Positions 39,755 to 50,900 of a stretch of 64,000 bases of DNA are shown piece after piece. The stretch covers positions 239,501-303,500 of the forward strand of contig JACVVK020000291.1 of NCBI GenBank assembly GCA_018292915.2, in the 5' to 3' direction. Under the pieces are notes generated by a model that was given only the letters and a program-made list of their open reading frames with translations, had not been told where the DNA came from and ran no database searches. A program made the position numbers and the translations under genes. The first letter of the stretch is position 1. The number at the start of each line of letters is the position of its first letter. Source of the stretch: Batillaria attramentaria. Lineage: Eukaryota > Mollusca > Gastropoda > Batillariidae.

Positions 39755-41025
39755 TCATTTTTGTTTTTGTTTTTTTTCTCAAGTGTCTGGGTGACTTCCT
39801 CCCCCTTTTCTTCTTCTTCTGCGTTCCCTGTTCTGGACTCCGCCTCAGATGATTAGGTTTGTGGTCTTTATATAAGCAGTGGTCTTCAAGAGGTCTGTTT
39901 TGCTGCCCCAGAGTTTCTCTGCCAGTGTGGCTCCGTTCGGCCAGTGTTGTGTCCTTGCTTCTTTGAAGAGGGGGCAGGACTGCAGAATGTGTTCCGGGGT
40001 TTGAGGGGCTGTTCCGCACGGACAGTCTGGTGAGTGTGACAGCCCAAGGCGGCACAGGTGGGCACGCAGTCTGCAGTGTCCAGTTCGTAGTCTGAAGATG
40101 GTGGTCTGTTCATAACGCTGGAGCTGTGGCATCTGGTCGTTAGATGGGGGATTGTGTTGCGCCGTCCAGATTGTCTTGTACTGATGTTTTACCAGAGTCT
40201 TGGCTTCTGTGTAGGAGACTGCCTGCTGGGGTTGCTCTTTTCTGCTGCCAGACTTGGCCAGTCTGTCTGCTTCTTCGTTTCCTGTGAGACCACAGTGAGC
40301 AGGGATCCACTGTACGGCAACCTTCATCTGTTGTGAGAGGGCAGCTAGAAGGTGCTGTGTGTCTCTTTCCAGCTGCTCACTGGGTGACTGCAGGCTTTGG
40401 ATGACGGATCTGCAGTCAGTTAGGAAGACGACGTGTGTGGGCAGGGGGGATTCGCTACCAGTGAGCTTGGCAGCTTCTCGGAGAGCATTGACTTCAGCCC
40501 TGAAGTTTGTGGATAGTCGTCCAGCAGGCATGGAGCTTGTTGTGGTGCGGCCATCTGGGTGGCGGATGAGAATCCCACTTCCTCCATTCCTGACTGCTGA
40601 GTCTGCGGACCCGTCAGTATAGGCGTGTGTCCAGACTGACATGTTGTAGTCCCGATCAAGCATTTCTAGTGAGAGGGATCTAAGCGTGGCTTGTGGCTGG
40701 TCGTCCTTGCTGGTCACTCCTGGAACATCTGTAACAAGGAGCACCCCTTCCAGGTTGGTGTCCCATTCCTCAGCTGCTTGGAGTGGCTCTTGTTCTTCAG
40801 GAGTGGATGGCAGGATGTCCATGTGTGTTCTCATCAGCTGTTTGGCCAGGTGGTTGAAGCTGCCTCTTTTCAGTCGGTTCTTTGTGTGTTCTTGGAGGTG
40901 CTGGTGGGCGGGGTGGGTGGCTAGTCTTTTCAGTTTTTCGCTCTGGGTGAGCACTTTCTCCTCCCTTCGTAGCTCAAGAGAATGGAGTCCTGTAGTTGTT
41001 TCGAGGCCTCCCCCTTTTGAAGGGG
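39755..41025 (-). mobile_element. 5'-truncated LINE carrying an RNase H domain
   Basis: The minus-strand frame (39845 back to about 41020) encodes the end of a non-LTR polyprotein: GLETTTGLHSLELRR, then RNase H with YTDGSADSAVRNGGSG, NFRAEVNAL, FLTDCRSVIQSL and WIPAHCGLTGNEEADRLA (the Asp, Glu, Asp, Asp set is present), and a C-terminal CPCG...TPEHILQSCPLF zinc-like motif. An encoded RNase H suggests the I/Jockey-like lineage. EN and RT are lost by 5' truncation. Flanked by CCCATCA at 39748-39754 and 41026-41032. The frame has no stops, so it is fairly young. Confidence 0.93.
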
Positions 41026-41100
41026 CCCATCACAAATGTCAATTACTATGGCGTATGTTGTTGTGTTGAATGCAGATACTTACAAATCATGTAGCGATAC

Positions 41101-41527
41101 CAGGGCTGAGATTTAGCAAGCCAGGCTAAGGAGCCAGCCGGGCTCCTAACCTGGGAAGTTGAGGTTGCCAAAAAAATTTTCAGGTTGCCAGACCCTTTGA
41201 TTGAAAATGCGGTCCTATTTTAAATTGTATAACTATTGCAGCTAACAAACAAGAAAACTTTCAACAACAACACTGTTTCATTTTTGTGCACTCTCCTTCT
41301 GGCAACAATCTCTGTGTCCAACTGACCGGCTGCTCGTGGTTTTTGATCGAATCAAGTTTAAACAAATTTGTGCCGATTACAGCGCGTGTCAAGAGTCCAT
41401 GTACAGACACGGAATCTCTACCACTGGCGGTAACTTTCAGGTCGCCAGCCGGGCGAATAGTACTGTAAATCGAGTTCGCCAGACACCACTTTTAGAGGCC
41501 GTTGGCGAGCGTTAAAGCTCAGCGCTG
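41101..41527. mobile_element. hAT-like MITE with 6-bp target duplication
   Basis: 427 bp. Ends CAGGGCTGAGATTTAGC and the complement of GTTAAAGCTCAGCGCTG; flanked by CGATAC at 41095-41100 and 41528-41533. Sits in the dispersed repeat beside the LINE. Confidence 0.9.
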
Positions 41528-41533
41528 CGATAC

Positions 41534-43940
41534 CTTGTCCATGTGTTTACTACGTATATAGTACATGTACCTTACAGTACTCATTTTTGTGCCTTCTTTA
41601 GTTCTCCTGTATATCTCACTTCTTGCCGTTCCTATCAAACTCGTGGTGAAAATGTGAAGCACACCACCACTTATACAATCAGTCTTAGGAAGGGGGTTGG
41701 GAAAGATCCAGTACGCTGGAACATCAGGACAGTGATTTAGCCAATCTTTTGAAACAGGTCTGTGTGTGTGTGTGTGTGTCAGTGGGAGGGGTGATAGGAA
41801 TGGGAATGGAGTGATATTTATAATTATATTGGTATTAGCTATGTGATTAGCGGTAATTCTTACTTAAGTCAAGGTTAGTATAACATACTTTAACCACAAA
41901 TATCTTAACGTGATTGGATACATTCTTATACGGTGACTATGATTGTATTATTTGCATGTTGTTGTTTTTTTTATGTGTATGTTTTACGCGTGTTGCAAAG
42001 CGATTTTCTCAATTCTGGGACAAAGAAACCTGACTTGACTTGACTTGACTTGACTTGAGGTCTATCAAATGAAAATGTTGAATCGTGTCCCTGTGGAAGT
42101 GTAGTTATCTTTACTTGAGGATGGTAGCTTCTTAATTTTGGAATAGTGTGACTTTCATGAAAGCGAACAAAATCAAAGAATTCATCATGTGTCACTTTGC
42201 ACATTGTGTGCATGTGTCATTTTACCTGAAGTTATGTCGTCACCATGTATGTATGTTTGTATGTTCATGGCTACCTGCTGACAGTGTCATCAAATTTGGG
42301 GGGACTGCAATTTGAGTTTATCACAGGAATTCACAACGCTTGTCATCCTGTGCTATTCTGAAATGCATCGATGCAAAATATCCATGACAATCTAGATATT
42401 GTGAACGCTTTGCGGCGCATCTGGGTAACTGAAATTTTTGTTTGTAACTAGTTACAAGGTCTTACCGTAAACAGCTATCACCAGTGTTCAGCTACCTTCC
42501 GCAGAAATGACTATTTTCAATGAGGTTTGCATTTAGTTTCAGCTTGTACGAAGGTGTCGATGTCAAATTGCTTCTGCGTGAAGTCACTAGATTTGCAGAA
42601 TGAGTTTGAATTGCTTTCGGACAGTGCAAGCTTCTCACTTGTGAGCATGTCTATGTTTTACGTGTGTACCATGTACACTTGATGGACTACTGTACCACTC
42701 AAACGTGTGAACTAATCAAAACCAATCATCAGCAAAAAAGGGTTGTTGTGGTCAAAGGGTTTTTATGTATTTTGATTAATGAACATTGCCTATGATATAA
42801 CGAACCCCGTTTGTGCCAAATAACTTTGTGCATAAAATATGTGTTTGTGTGTGTGTGTGTGCGTGCGTGCATGCGTGTGAGTGAATGAGTGAGTTCCCAC
42901 AGTAACCAGTGTTAGTGTACTACACGGGGTGAAAAGGTTTTTAACCAGTAGCAAACTCTAACCTTGTATTAAATTCAAAGCACGAGGACTGGATGGATTG
43001 CCCCATGTCTCTTTCTCTCTCTCTCCAGTTTGAGCAGCTCTCACAGTATCAAAGAAAATGGTGTCAGACTCTCAAAAAGAATGGAACACGGGGTATCCTC
43101 TTTTACTAGTGCATCAAAACGGCCTATGCATTTGTCGTTATGAAAATTATTGCCTTACAAGTCCAGATGCTCGAATCTCGGATTCTCCGAAGCAAATAAA
43201 GAATTTTGCATACATGTCTTTGTACTTTTGTTCTTACTTTTTTGGACGTTAAACCCCCAAACACCCACACCCACCCACTCTTACTTTTTGGGAAATGGTA
43301 CTCTCAGTGCAGTCTTGTCAGCAGTCTTTTTTGTCTTTTCAAGATTTCCAACAAAAGCAACAAACAAAACTACATGTACATGTATTCACAACTACACGTA
43401 AAAAATCACCAACTGGTCAAAATTATTATTAATTTGTTTAATACAGATCTTATCCTCATTAGGAACAACCAGCACATTATCTTCTACCACACTTCATGTG
43501 CTGGAAAAAAAAAAAAATTAAGTAATGTACACCAGCTTTACAACAGTTCCAACTTATTTACACTGACTACTGTCTTCAAGACTTGAAATTACATTGGCTT
43601 CAAAAGAAATGAGATTGTGTGTGTGCGTGCGTGCGCATGTGTGAGTGAGAGTGTGTGTATGTGTGCGCCATTGCTTCCTCACAGCAATCCTTCAAAGAAA
43701 ATGTCTACATATGTACCAAGTCAATAAAATTCATAGAACATAATGACAACATTTAAGTATTACATCATACAACATACGCAGTGTACAAAATATGTTCTTC
43801 AAAAACTTACACTATATCAATGAACTAGAAGTCTGCTGCCCTAGCATTTCTGCTTGCAATGCCCTTAAAGAGTGTACAACCAAAATGTTCCTGAGACAGC
43901 AATTTGCCACATGTGAGCTGAACACACTGAATCCATTTCC
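41534..43940. other. Intergenic, no gene recognised
   Basis: Short (GT)n tracts near 41761, 42841 and 43617, a five-fold CTTGA repeat at 42031-42056 and a short family C SINE tail at 43245-43278. Nothing else supported. Confidence 0.5.
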
Positions 43941-43966
43941 ACATCTGATGGGCTCCCACAAAGGGA

Positions 43967-44151
43967 GAGAATGGGTGGGTGGGATGGGTGTTTGGGGGTT
44001 TAACGTGCTTTTCCACCACATAGGGTGATATCAAAGACGGGGCAACGATGAAAAAGACAGCACAAATATCTGGCCCCAGCCGGGATCGAACTCACGACCC
44101 GAGCCTTAGAAGTCCAACGCTCTGCCATTCGACCACCCCGGCTCCCCAAGA
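43967..44151 (-). mobile_element. tRNA-derived SINE, family C
   Basis: The complement of the family, with GGGATCGAACTCACGACCCG (box B) and GAAGTCCAACGCTCTGCC (box A). Flanked by ACAAAGGG at about 43959-43966 and 44152-44159. Confidence 0.9.
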
Positions 44152-44343
44152 CAAAGGGTGATTTGGGGCATTCTGAGTAGTTGGTATCGATGGAAAGTGC
44201 AGAAAATAGGTTTTCTTTAGGTATAAAAATTAATTTTTCACACCCAGTCCATGGTCTTCTGTCACCAAAGGATGGGTGTTGTGATGTTTTTACTATTGCT
44301 TTCTGGTCCTTTTCTCCCCCACTGTTTTATTTTATTTTATTTA

Positions 44344-44380
44344 TTTACCCCCCCTCCCCCCCCCCCCCCCCCCCCCCCCG
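44344..44380. repeat. Poly(C) tract
   Basis: More than 25 consecutive C; a likely weak point of the assembly. Confidence 0.95.
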
Positions 44381-45106
44381 GCGCGCATGTCAGCAGTTAC
44401 CTTTTGTCACTCTCTGGGGCACAGAGTCTTTCAGTGGAAAGTACCTCTGTGCACAGTGGGGAAATGGCGCTCAATGGCGTGACGGGCCTAAATTGTCTCG
44501 GTGCTCTCAAACACAAGGTCGCGCACTATGTCATCCTTGACCAGCTTTGAACCCAGAGGGATCCTCAATGGCGCAAGTAATGGCAGGCTGTCTTCAGAGT
44601 GAAAGTAGGCGTGTTTCGGAATCAGAGACATACATTACATGTCTCTGTCTGAATGGATAGATCTATTATTACATTCAGTCCTAGAGCACGGGTGTGTATG
44701 CTTTTGTAATCGTCTCTTATTCCACCACAAGGCAGGTACATGATCGTCTGCACCGTGCAATAATACTTGCCTGTAGAGTGCAACACCCTTGCCTGTCAGA
44801 GTGCAACCCCCTTGCCGTTTACCCACATCCTGTTGGATCAGTGTACCATGTAAACAGTGCCATCAAAGCGTAACAATAATTGTCCGCTGGCAAAGATTTT
44901 GCCCAAACGAAAAGTGGTCGGATATTCAAGACTTCGTTTCAAATCGATTCATATGACATACAAGTCTTCGCTTTTCTAAAAAAAAATCGCCATTTTTGAA
45001 AATGGCGCTGGGTGTAAGCAGTCACATTTTCACGCCCCGCCGAAAAGGGACTGCACTCTGGAGTCTAACCTTTTGTTTGTTGAAGTTATGTCCCATTTGT
45101 TTGTGT

Positions 45107-45131
45107 CCTGAGGAAGGCGAAAGCCGAAACA
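45107..45131 (+). ncRNA. Hammerhead-like core, candidate Penelope-like element end
   Basis: CTGAGGA, a GGC-GAAA-GCC stem-loop, then GAAAC: the order of conserved boxes in a hammerhead ribozyme, and a motif familiar from ends of Penelope-like elements. An extra A separates the first box from the stem, and I could not pair a stem III or locate the cleavage site. No Penelope ORF nearby. Speculative. Confidence 0.3.
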
Positions 45132-45608
45132 TTGACCCATGCCGTTCTTTGTGAAAGTTAAGTGGTTTCTGTCCCTATTATATCGTTTTAATTTGTTTAA
45201 CCTGCAACCACTTTGCAGTCATTACCGTTTCCTTTTCTAATTTCTGTAGCTTAGTGTAGGCCTGAGATATGTTTGCTGAAAAAAAAAAAAAAAATGCAGC
45301 TGAGAAGTGGCCATTTTGAGTAAATGGCTGGTTAAAGTGTGACAAAGAAACTGTGCCAGTACAGTATGGTAGTAGTAATGCTATCCTTTATAGACTTTTA
45401 AAATATACACAACCTTGACACTTTCACAGAAGTTGTACTAGTTGTTGAAGGACCTGAAAATGCAAAAATCCCAAAATCACCACAACAGACCCAACCTGTT
45501 TTTGCAGATTTTCTCAAAACTGGCTATATGACTTCGTCCGGGGTTTTGTGGGATTCCATCACAAATGTTACATATATGCGTGATATTTAGCAAGACCTGA
45601 ATGACATA

Positions 45609-46433
45609 CAGTCGAACCTGCCATGGCGGTCACCTGTATAAGCCATGCCACTGTGTAACTCGGTCACCCCAGAGGATCCCCGAGCGTTTTCCCTCTATAT
45701 ATGCACTGTATAACCAGGTCACTGTCTAACGCGGTCGTGCCACCTATTTTGGCAGTCCCAAACGACCTTTCACACTGTACAAGACGGTCACTTTGTTGTG
45801 TAGTGACCGCCTTTGGGCCCCTGCTGTGTTCTCAACTGATAAGACAGACTGCCTAACTGCTTGACAATCCAGGATTAGCTACGCCATGGTTCACTGACAC
45901 ACGCCTCCCCCTCCGAGTGAATAGCCGGGGGATTGGTGGGGGCGAGGGGGTGGCCGTTAGCGGCGTCCTTTTGATTGCTTTGCAATCAGTACGAGGTCTG
46001 TAGGAAGCAGTCAGCTTTGTGTTTGTAAACCGATCAAATTCCAAGGTGTATGAATACGTAAAGGTGTTGTCACCCTGTTTGTCATTTCTATTGCTTCCGA
46101 TTGAGACGACGACGTGTTAATGTGCGTGAATCCGCTGTCAGCAGGAAGCTTGTTGTTGCTTTGTTGCATCGTCAGTCGATCACCTGCTGATCTGTTTGTT
46201 TGAAATCAAACGGTGTGCAATAAAAAAAATAAAAAGGACCCCAAACACGAATTTTCAAGTGTATAGAGAGCTTTAGGCGAGCCCTGTTGTCAGCTCGTAA
46301 CACGTGCACCGCTCGAGTATTCATTGGGTGACATGCTAGCTGTTGACATGCCTTCCTGGGCAACCCGGCCACCTGTCTAAGGCGGCCAGTTTGGTCCAGT
46401 CTCTTGGGTGACCGCCTTACACAGGTTTGACTG
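45609..46433. mobile_element. pogo/Tigger-like non-autonomous DNA transposon
   Basis: 825 bp. Ends CAGTCGAACCTG...GGCGGTCACC and the complement of GGTGACCGCC...CAGGTTTGACTG; flanked by TA on both sides (45607-45608, 46434-46435). Internal copies of the GGTCAC/TGTA motif. No transposase ORF. Confidence 0.85.
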
Positions 46434-46439
46434 TAGCTA

Positions 46440-47990
46440 CAAAGCACACTCAACTTGTGATTCATTCGAGTGAAGACATATATATATATATATGCTAGTT
46501 CATTTGAACAGCAAGTACATTCCCTCTTATCGCATGTCAAATCAGCAACTCATGTAACGTAAAGGGTGTGCACATTAAACTACCGGTACAGACATCAAAA
46601 TGAAGCACAGCATGTTATACAAGGTACATGGACATACCCCCTGAAACACCATCACTGACAGAATGGATCACAAATGCTACGTATGATGGACAAGTCAGCA
46701 GTGTTAGCTCGTTATGTGCCTCAGCCTACATGAGCTTCACAAGCAGTTCATGGGAGTTTAACAACCTTAACACTGCTATAGAAACAATATACATATACAT
46801 ATATATTAACAAACACTTGGAGATATTTTTTGCAAGACATATGAAAGTGACCAACAATATCTCACTGATTTATCAAAACACTATCACATAGCTAAATTCA
46901 AGCACATATTTTCAGTGCTGGCCATACAATACAGTCAGCAATGATATAATGATCTCACTGTATCTTATAGATGTCAGTAATACACTCGCTGAACTTGCGC
47001 ATGTAAAACTTACTGAGACGTAACTGCGGTGGAAAGACTGGCCGTACAGCTGGAAATCCGCTCAAAGGGTAAAGGTCTAGTGGCTGCACAAATGTACGTC
47101 AGTAACACAGACTCAAAATTTCACCACAACCAAGATATTGCCATGTGAGGGACGGACAAATTGTGGAAGTTCGTGGTACTGCACCTCGTCGTTGGTTTAC
47201 TTTGACTGGGAAAAAAAAAAAAAAGAGTGCTGTGGTGTAACAACACAAACTGAGCGTGGGGTCACGTGCACTGTTCATTTGAAGAACTCTGTCTGGCAAG
47301 TGCGCTAGTTTGTAGTGATTTTCGTGATTTTTGTATTTTGTAGGGCAAGGTGCATGCCAGGGGGCCGCAACAAGAGGCAAGCTGCCAGTGAAGCTGGGTC
47401 TTTTTCGCATAAGAGAGTCAAAGGTGACGTGAGTGGATTTAGATGAAGTGGCTTTCTGGCCAAAACAAAAAGTTGACCAGCATTACTCCAGTAAGGCCTG
47501 AGCGGAAAGGAAACATTCAAAATTTTTTGTTAAAACTGTCAGCTGCATGCTGTTGAATGGTCTGTGCATGGTAATTTTTGTCCCTAGACTGAAGTATTTT
47601 TAGGGGGCGACTATGATGCCTGAGGCTGGTAGGGAATATAAGGCATTTTAGACCACCTGCATTTGTATTCTTTGACCTGTCTCAGGATTTCTGTTAGTGC
47701 TGTTTGCTTTCTGATGTGCTTTGTCACAGCATGGAGGACCTGCCACCGATTGAAAACCTACAATGATGAACTATGTACCCCATCCACAAACCACAGGTTT
47801 CAGCCTATCGTCGTGGACACAAATTAGTGTTTCCGGTGCTGCACAAACTGACAATACCTCAAACAAACATGACCACATCATGTCAATATCATTCAGGAGA
47901 CCATAAGAAAGACAAAACCATCAGAGTCTGACAGTCTGACGGCAACATCTGAATTTCCGTGCACTTCTTTCTCGTGCTGTCACTTCGATG
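46440..47990. other. NFATC2IP 3' flank
   Basis: No gene recognised. Contains an (AT)n tract at 46477-46494. The NFATC2IP poly(A) site should lie here on the minus strand but was not pinned down. Confidence 0.45.
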
Positions 47991-47994
47991 GCGG

Positions 47995-50900
47995 TCACCT
48001 GACCTCGATGACGTCAATAGTGTCCCCGTCATCAAGATCAACCTCTGTCGGCATCATGTCTGGCGACAGAAGCTCCCCGTCAAATTTGAATCGGAAGATT
48101 TTCAGCGGCTTCCCGCGGAGACCAGCGTACTCCACCATCATATCCTTGAATGGTACATACTGCAGAAGAGGAAACACCATTGCCATGATGTTAGGTCAGT
48201 CTTGCAAATGCCAACACCTGAATACCGATTCGTGAATCTATACAAAGCAAGCAACAACCAATCTCCATGCTTCCACCTGTCCATATATTATGGGCAGGTC
48301 AGGCAACTCTGGTCTCTACTGTTTCTGAATCTGACCAGGCATGGAAATTGGAGAAGTCAAAAAAGACTGAAATTTTTGCGATGCACAAAGGACTGACTTT
48401 GCCCGGAGGGAGGGGGTGGGGGACGACGGCAGGAAGACTGCAGGTACCGTTCAGCCTTAGTGCTGCCCGCAAAAGAAACACTGTACTTTCCTTTTAGGTA
48501 TCGCGTAACTCAAGCAGGCGGCCAACAACTCGGCCGCAATTAGTGAAAAGAAAAGCGGAGCTACAATTTTTGTTTTTTCATCCAGACTTTTTTAGGCGGA
48601 AAATTTTTTTTTTTTTTAAGACGGAAACCCAATTTGATTTAGGCGGAAATTTGCCTTTAGGCGGACAATTCCCATGCCTGCTGACACAGAGATTCTGAGG
48701 CTGCGCATCGCTGTGATGCGTGATTTTCACAACGTAAAAACCGAAAGTAAAAACACACCTCGGATGATCACTGGAATTGGCAGCAACAGAGAATTGTATG
48801 CCCTGGTCGTGGGTTTTCCGATTCATGAATCATAAAGCACGTGTAGTCTTCGACGATCTTGTAAAAACAATTGGTGCAGTCAATACCTGGGACCCTTGAT
48901 TTTTTTTTTTTTTTTTTTTTGCTGCCCCAACTCTTTTTGCCAGTTCCAGTGGTGTTTCTCCCAGGTAATGGGTGGAATCCACAGAGGGCTTGGAAGCTGG
49001 GGCAATTTTTATTATGCATGATGATGGAGATGAGGATGATGGTAAGATGATGCTATGGAGGTCCGTGTGGTTTGGGACTGCGGGACAGGGACCCTTTGAT
49101 TTTACAAAATCATCCTCTGAATTTGCCGGGGAGGGTCAAAGTGACCCTTTGTTTTGAAAGCTGTAAGGAACACTGGATATTATTACACAAGCAAGTTTCA
49201 ACAGATTGCTAAAACCGCAAAATGAAAGTTTCCAAAATAACCATAACTTAGGATATATATGAGACCGGGTCATACCCGGCCCCTATTTACTGATACTTTG
49301 TTTACAACGTGTGTACTGCTGTATTCCCCTATTTGTTCTTCTTAGTCCCGCTGTCCCTTAGCCACCCGTTCTACCCTTCCCTGGCCAGTCCTGTGTACCG
49401 TCCACTAGCCATGCGCGCGCAGTGTTGCGTATCCACGGTGGCGCGCGTGTCAATTAGTTGTGTTTGTTTATGTCTGTTTAGTGTCAAATATCTCCGTAGT
49501 CCCTTCACTTAGAATAATTCTGTAAACTGCAGTAGTTTCATGACAGTTTGTACATTTTAATCATGTTTTGTTTTGGGCGCTGTTTTGTAGTTTAACGGGT
49601 GTATTTTGCGATTTTCACCACTTTTCAAATGCGTGGTCCCTGTCGTTACGCCCCTTAATCGGCGATAGAAAATTTCCTGTGTGTTGATAAGATCGTACAC
49701 TATCATAGTCTTAAAGTACTTTTCACGCTCTTTTAGATGCACTTTGAAGTTTCTAGCTATTGTATGACGCCCACTGTGACACGTTTTCTATGTGTTAAGA
49801 AACACAAATTTCGCTGTGGCTGGCCCACACGCTCTGCTTTCCGCTGCACTTGGGGCAGTGCTGTCTTTGCGGCCCGCGCTGGGCGCATAAGTAGCCGCGG
49901 GCTACGCCTCACTACAGTCGCCAGCCAGCCCTGCTGCGAGTCACTGCACGTGTCTACGAATTGTCTGCCATTTGTACTGTTTTCCCGTAATAAAACTCAT
50001 GTCATAGCGACCTCTGTGTTTGGTCTCCCTGCCTGCACGAACCGGACCCCTGACACCCGGTTACATATATATAGATTTTTTTTTTTAAACACCAAAACAC
50101 CTTTGAAAAAATCTTACCTTCTTTACAACCATGTGTACATTGTCTCGGCTGCTGGGGCACTGCATCAAAACGCGTGCTGTGTGTTCGGACGAAGACTGGC
50201 CGTCACCTTGGCCTTGACCCTTCTCTTCTGGCACTAAAACATGGCATTCTGTTCACACACACAAAGGATGCAACAGGAAAGTTCAGTCTGAGTGAATTGC
50301 CCGCCTTAGCTGGGCCAGGCCAGACCAGACCAGACCAGGCCGCTTAAATCAGAACCTGATTGGATAATGGTTGCCACGGCCACATACAGTGTTGTAAATT
50401 CAAAGGTGATGCAAACAAAAACATAAAATGAATAAAATAAAATAATAAAAACTAAAACGAATAGACATACGGATAATTAAAACAAAAAACAAAAAATAAA
50501 TGAATGAAATAATGACAATCACAGTAAGAATAATAATCATGGCAACTGGAGTAATTTCCATTCTTTCTTTTAAAATATAAACTGTTGAACTGAGCCGATG
50601 AACTTGCTCCTGTTGACAACCTACCAATGATGTCTGCTAGATGCAGTTTGGAAGACTGAGGAGTATCTGTAGGTGCCAGCCTCACGTCACGCAGATAAAG
50701 GCCCACTTGATCTGTCTCCACTTTGAGCAATTCAGCCATCTGCGACTGCAGTCCGTAGAACATCTCTGTCTAAAAGTGAAATCAAAAATAGGGTTAAAAG
50801 GAATAAAGAGATGGAAGGGTCTCGAGTGACGACAGAAGTGGAATCTGATACAATTACTCCAAACAAATAAAACATTGCAGAACAAAGATTTCAGAAAGAT

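Noticed and set aside
40154..41069. Plus-strand ORFs of 60-127 residues
   Set aside because: Antisense to the LINE RNase H frame.
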